From contig JAGCMI010000099.1 of NCBI GenBank assembly GCA_017646545.1, forward strand, positions 1 through 7,354: 7,354 bases of DNA. The letters are read 5' to 3'. This document shows, in pieces, positions 5,492 through 7,354 of the stretch; the first letter of the stretch is position 1; each line of letters opens with the position of its first letter. Under the pieces are notes generated by a model that did not search any database, was not told the DNA's origin, and saw nothing but the letters and a program-made list of their open reading frames with translations. This DNA comes from Oscillospiraceae bacterium (GTDB lineage: Bacteria; Bacillota; Clostridia; Oscillospirales; Oscillospiraceae). The translations under genes and the position numbers were made by a program.

Positions 5492-6400
5492 CCAAAGACC
5501 ATCCGGGTACAGACCCTCATTGGTCAGACGCTCAATGGCCGCGGTGACCAGGGGCTTGTCCCCGGCATAGGTCACACCAAACCATTTGTCAGTGGAGGAC
5601 AGCACCCGCACCTTTGCCTTTCCTTCCGCCATCAGCCGGTTCACTTCACCGGGCAGGAAGAACTCTGCCTTCTGGGGATTTTGGGGCAGTTCGCAGGAGA
5701 GGAAGTGGGGGAACTGGTTTTTCAGCTCCGTGATGAAGCTGGGGGTAAAGCCAAAGAGGTTCATGCTCACCAGCGTATCCAGGGAAAGTTCCTGCCAGCT
5801 TCCGTCCTCCAGAGGAAGACGGGCGCCATCGCCATAAGCCTCGATGCCGATGCCTTCCACCAGACTTTCAAGATAGCCCTTGTCATCCACCTGGCAAATG
5901 CCACGGGATACACCGCCATGCTCGCTGAGGGTATTTTTCAGCAGGTAACCCACCATGTAATAGTCGCTGCCGGCATTGCACAGCGCCTGGTACATGGCGC
6001 AGAAAGCCGTGCGGCCATAATAATCGTCTGCGTTGATCACCGCAAAGGGCGCGCCATCAATGGCATCGGCAGCGCACACAATGGCGTGGGCCGTGCCCAG
6101 AGGCTTCACCCGCTGGTCGGGCACACAATAGCCCTCGGGTACATAGGAAAGCTCCTGAAATGCGTAGCGGATCTGTATGGGCGCATGTTCAAGGCGCTTG
6201 CCGACAGTTGACATAAAGTCTTCGCGAATTGCTTCTTTGATGATGATCACAGCGGTTTCAAATCCCGCCTGATAGGCATCATACAACGAATAATCCAAAA
6301 TGGCTTCCCCGTGACGACCTACGGGATCGATCTGTTTCAATCCGCCATAACGGCTACCCATACCGGCAGCCATAATCACGAGAACGGGCTTCTTAGTCAT
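5483..6400 (-). CDS. Nucleotidyltransferase of the sugar-phosphate NTP-transferase family
   Basis: Predicted cytoplasmic enzyme that transfers a nucleotide from an NTP to a phosphorylated sugar or alcohol, making an NDP-activated precursor. Length 305 residues. Seen: the N-terminal nucleotide-binding signature VIMAAGMGSRYGGLKQ (8-23), with the G-x-G-x-R type loop and the Lys22; GTAHAI (102-107), typical of base recognition; INADDYYGR (122-130), with the metal-binding acidic pair; SMNLFGF (212-218); and DKWFGVTYAGDK (271-282) near the C-terminus, a block common in this subfamily. The fold and chemistry are well supported; the substrate is not, since no neighbouring sugar or choline gene is present. 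The start ATG (6398-6400) has GGAGG (6408-6412). It lies 77 nt after the GluQRS gene on the same strand with no convincing promoter between them, so co-transcription is likely. A strong terminator follows. Confidence 0.88.
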   Translation of the reverse strand: MTKKPVLVIMAAGMGSRYGGLKQIDPVGRHGEAILDYSLYDAYQAGFETAVIIIKEAIREDFMSTVGKRLEHAPIQIRYAFQELSYVPEGYCVPDQRVKPLGTAHAIVCAADAIDGAPFAVINADDYYGRTAFCAMYQALCNAGSDYYMVGYLLKNTLSEHGGVSRGICQVDDKGYLESLVEGIGIEAYGDGARLPLEDGSWQELSLDTLVSMNLFGFTPSFITELKNQFPHFLSCELPQNPQKAEFFLPGEVNRLMAEGKAKVRVLSSTDKWFGVTYAGDKPLVTAAIERLTNEGLYPDGLWKK

Positions 6401-6429
6401 CGTAATACCTCCGTCACTTTTGATTTTTA

Positions 6430-6454
6430 TGTGCTGTTTTCCATGAGCAGCACA
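6430..6454. other. Weak inverted repeat between gluQ and the nucleotidyltransferase
   Basis: TGTGCTG (6430-6436) and CAGCACA (6448-6454) can form a 7-bp stem with an 11-nt loop. On the minus strand A-rich DNA, not a T-run, follows, so it is not a convincing terminator. The 77-nt spacer (6401-6477) otherwise holds only the ribosome site of the next gene. Confidence 0.3.
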
Positions 6455-6477
6455 GCAGAGAAAGATCGGGAAATCCT

Positions 6478-7354
6478 TCAGCCCATTAGCTGAGTCGCAT
6501 CCAGATAAATATCCTCTTTTTTCAGGTTTTCCCAGGAGAAAACCGTAGAAAGCTCCTTTGCAGAAATGGGTTCAAACCGGGGCAGCAAGCCTGCCGTATG
6601 GGCCAAACTGCCCAGTAGTTGTTCCGGTTTCAGGTGTTTGCGCAGCTGACCCAGATCCAGATCCATGTCCCGTTTGCTCAGCCGTCGGCCATCCGGAGCC
6701 AGCAGCAGGGGAACATGGCCATACTGAGGCTGGGCAAATCCAAACAGCTGCTGCAGATACATCTGCCGAGGGGCGCTGGAGAGCAGGTCCACACCTCGGA
6801 CCACCTCCGTCACACCGGCCTCACCATCATCCACCGTCACCGCCAATTGGTAGACATAACATCCATCCGCCCGGCGAACCACGAAATCACCGCAATCGGT
6901 GGCCAAATTTTGCAGGCATTTTCCTTGCAGCAGATCCGTAAACTGCCACATATCATCCGTCACCTGCACACGCCATGCAGGCAGGCGGGAAAAGGACTGC
7001 CGCTGCTGCGGGGTCAGATTGCGGCAGGTGCCGGCATAGACATAGGTGCCGTCAGAAAGATGGGGAGCATTGACGCTGTGCAGCTGGCTGCGGGTGCAAT
7101 AGCAGGGGTAGAGCAGTTCTTTCTGGCGAAGCTGCTCAAAATAGCGGTCATATACTTCGCTGCGGCGGCTTTGGGGGGTCTGCTCCCAGTCCCAGGTAAG
7201 ACCCAGCCAGGTCAAATCCTCCCGCAAAAGGGCGGCAAATTCCTCGCTGGTGCGCTGGGTATCCAGATCCTCCATCCGCAGGACGATGGCGCCATCCCGG
7301 CTTTTTGCCGACAGCCAGGCAATCAGAAAGGCAAATACATTACCCAAATGCATC
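6478..7354 (-). CDS. gluQ: Glutamyl-Q tRNA(Asp) synthetase (5' end cut by right edge)
   Basis: Paralogue of the GluRS catalytic domain that attaches glutamate to the queuosine base at position 34 of tRNA-Asp rather than charging the tRNA 3' end. The visible 292 codons cover nearly the whole protein. The first methionine at 7351-7353 is internal: MHLGN is the class I 'HIGH' region and should be preceded by a RFAPSPTG-type segment outside the window. Seen (numbered from that Met): LRMEDLD (25-31), the zinc site C84-x-C86 with Y106-x-x-x-C110 that marks this family, VDDGEAGVTEVVRGVDLL (174-191), the KMSKS variant RLSKRD (224-229), and a short C-terminus with no anticodon-binding domain. The missing anticodon domain and the zinc pattern favour GluQRS over gltX. 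It is probably the upstream gene of the nucleotidyltransferase unit. Confidence 0.92.
   Translation of the reverse strand, partial: MHLGNVFAFLIAWLSAKSRDGAIVLRMEDLDTQRTSEEFAALLREDLTWLGLTWDWEQTPQSRRSEVYDRYFEQLRQKELLYPCYCTRSQLHSVNAPHLSDGTYVYAGTCRNLTPQQRQSFSRLPAWRVQVTDDMWQFTDLLQGKCLQNLATDCGDFVVRRADGCYVYQLAVTVDDGEAGVTEVVRGVDLLSSAPRQMYLQQLFGFAQPQYGHVPLLLAPDGRRLSKRDMDLDLGQLRKHLKPEQLLGSLAHTAGLLPRFEPISAKELSTVFSWENLKKEDIYLDATQLMG

Overview
The window looks like an origin-proximal chromosomal segment of a Gram-positive (Bacillota, class Clostridia) bacterium, probably an anaerobic gut Oscillospirales-type lineage. The grounds are strong AGGAGG-type ribosome binding sites, a sigma-A consensus promoter, a Soj/Spo0J-type parABS locus with Firmicutes-consensus parS sites, serS close to parAB, and a DUF1836 regulator, a family known mainly from Firmicutes. 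Base composition looks roughly balanced. The family-level assignment is inference. No phage, IS element, CRISPR array, tRNA or rRNA is visible.

Layout. (1) Minus strand, 2783 down to 1: a small zinc-ribbon membrane protein, then a 97-nt spacer with two perfect parS sites, then parA, parB, a PspC-domain membrane protein and the first 141 codons of serS, which leaves the window on the left. The spacers from parA onward are only 22-27 nt, so this is probably one transcription unit. (2) A 156-nt divergent control region (2784-2939) has a sigma-A promoter facing each way; the rightward one is a perfect TTGACA-17-TATAAT with an extended -10. (3) Plus strand, 2940-5394: a DUF1836 helix-turn-helix protein, hflK and hflC, closely spaced as an operon. 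(4) A convergent terminator region (5395-5491) has three hairpins; one of them is also a one-mismatch copy of parS. (5) Minus strand, 7354 down to 5483: the C-terminal part of a glutamyl-Q-tRNA(Asp) synthetase, cut by the right edge, followed by a sugar-phosphate-type nucleotidyltransferase.

How the genes work together. ParA, ParB and parS form the chromosome segregation system. ParB binds parS, spreads as a CTP-dependent clamp, and regulates the ParA ATPase. HflK and HflC form a paired SPFH membrane complex that in other bacteria surrounds FtsH; no ftsH is visible here, and the DUF1836 protein is a plausible local regulator. SerS and GluQRS both act on tRNA but need not be functionally linked to their neighbours.

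Most of the window is conserved housekeeping. The points most worth a second look are the parS-like sequence about 3 kb from the par locus, the uncharacterised zinc-ribbon membrane protein ending 4 nt from a parS site, the PspC protein between parB and serS, and the DUF1836-hflK-hflC operon.
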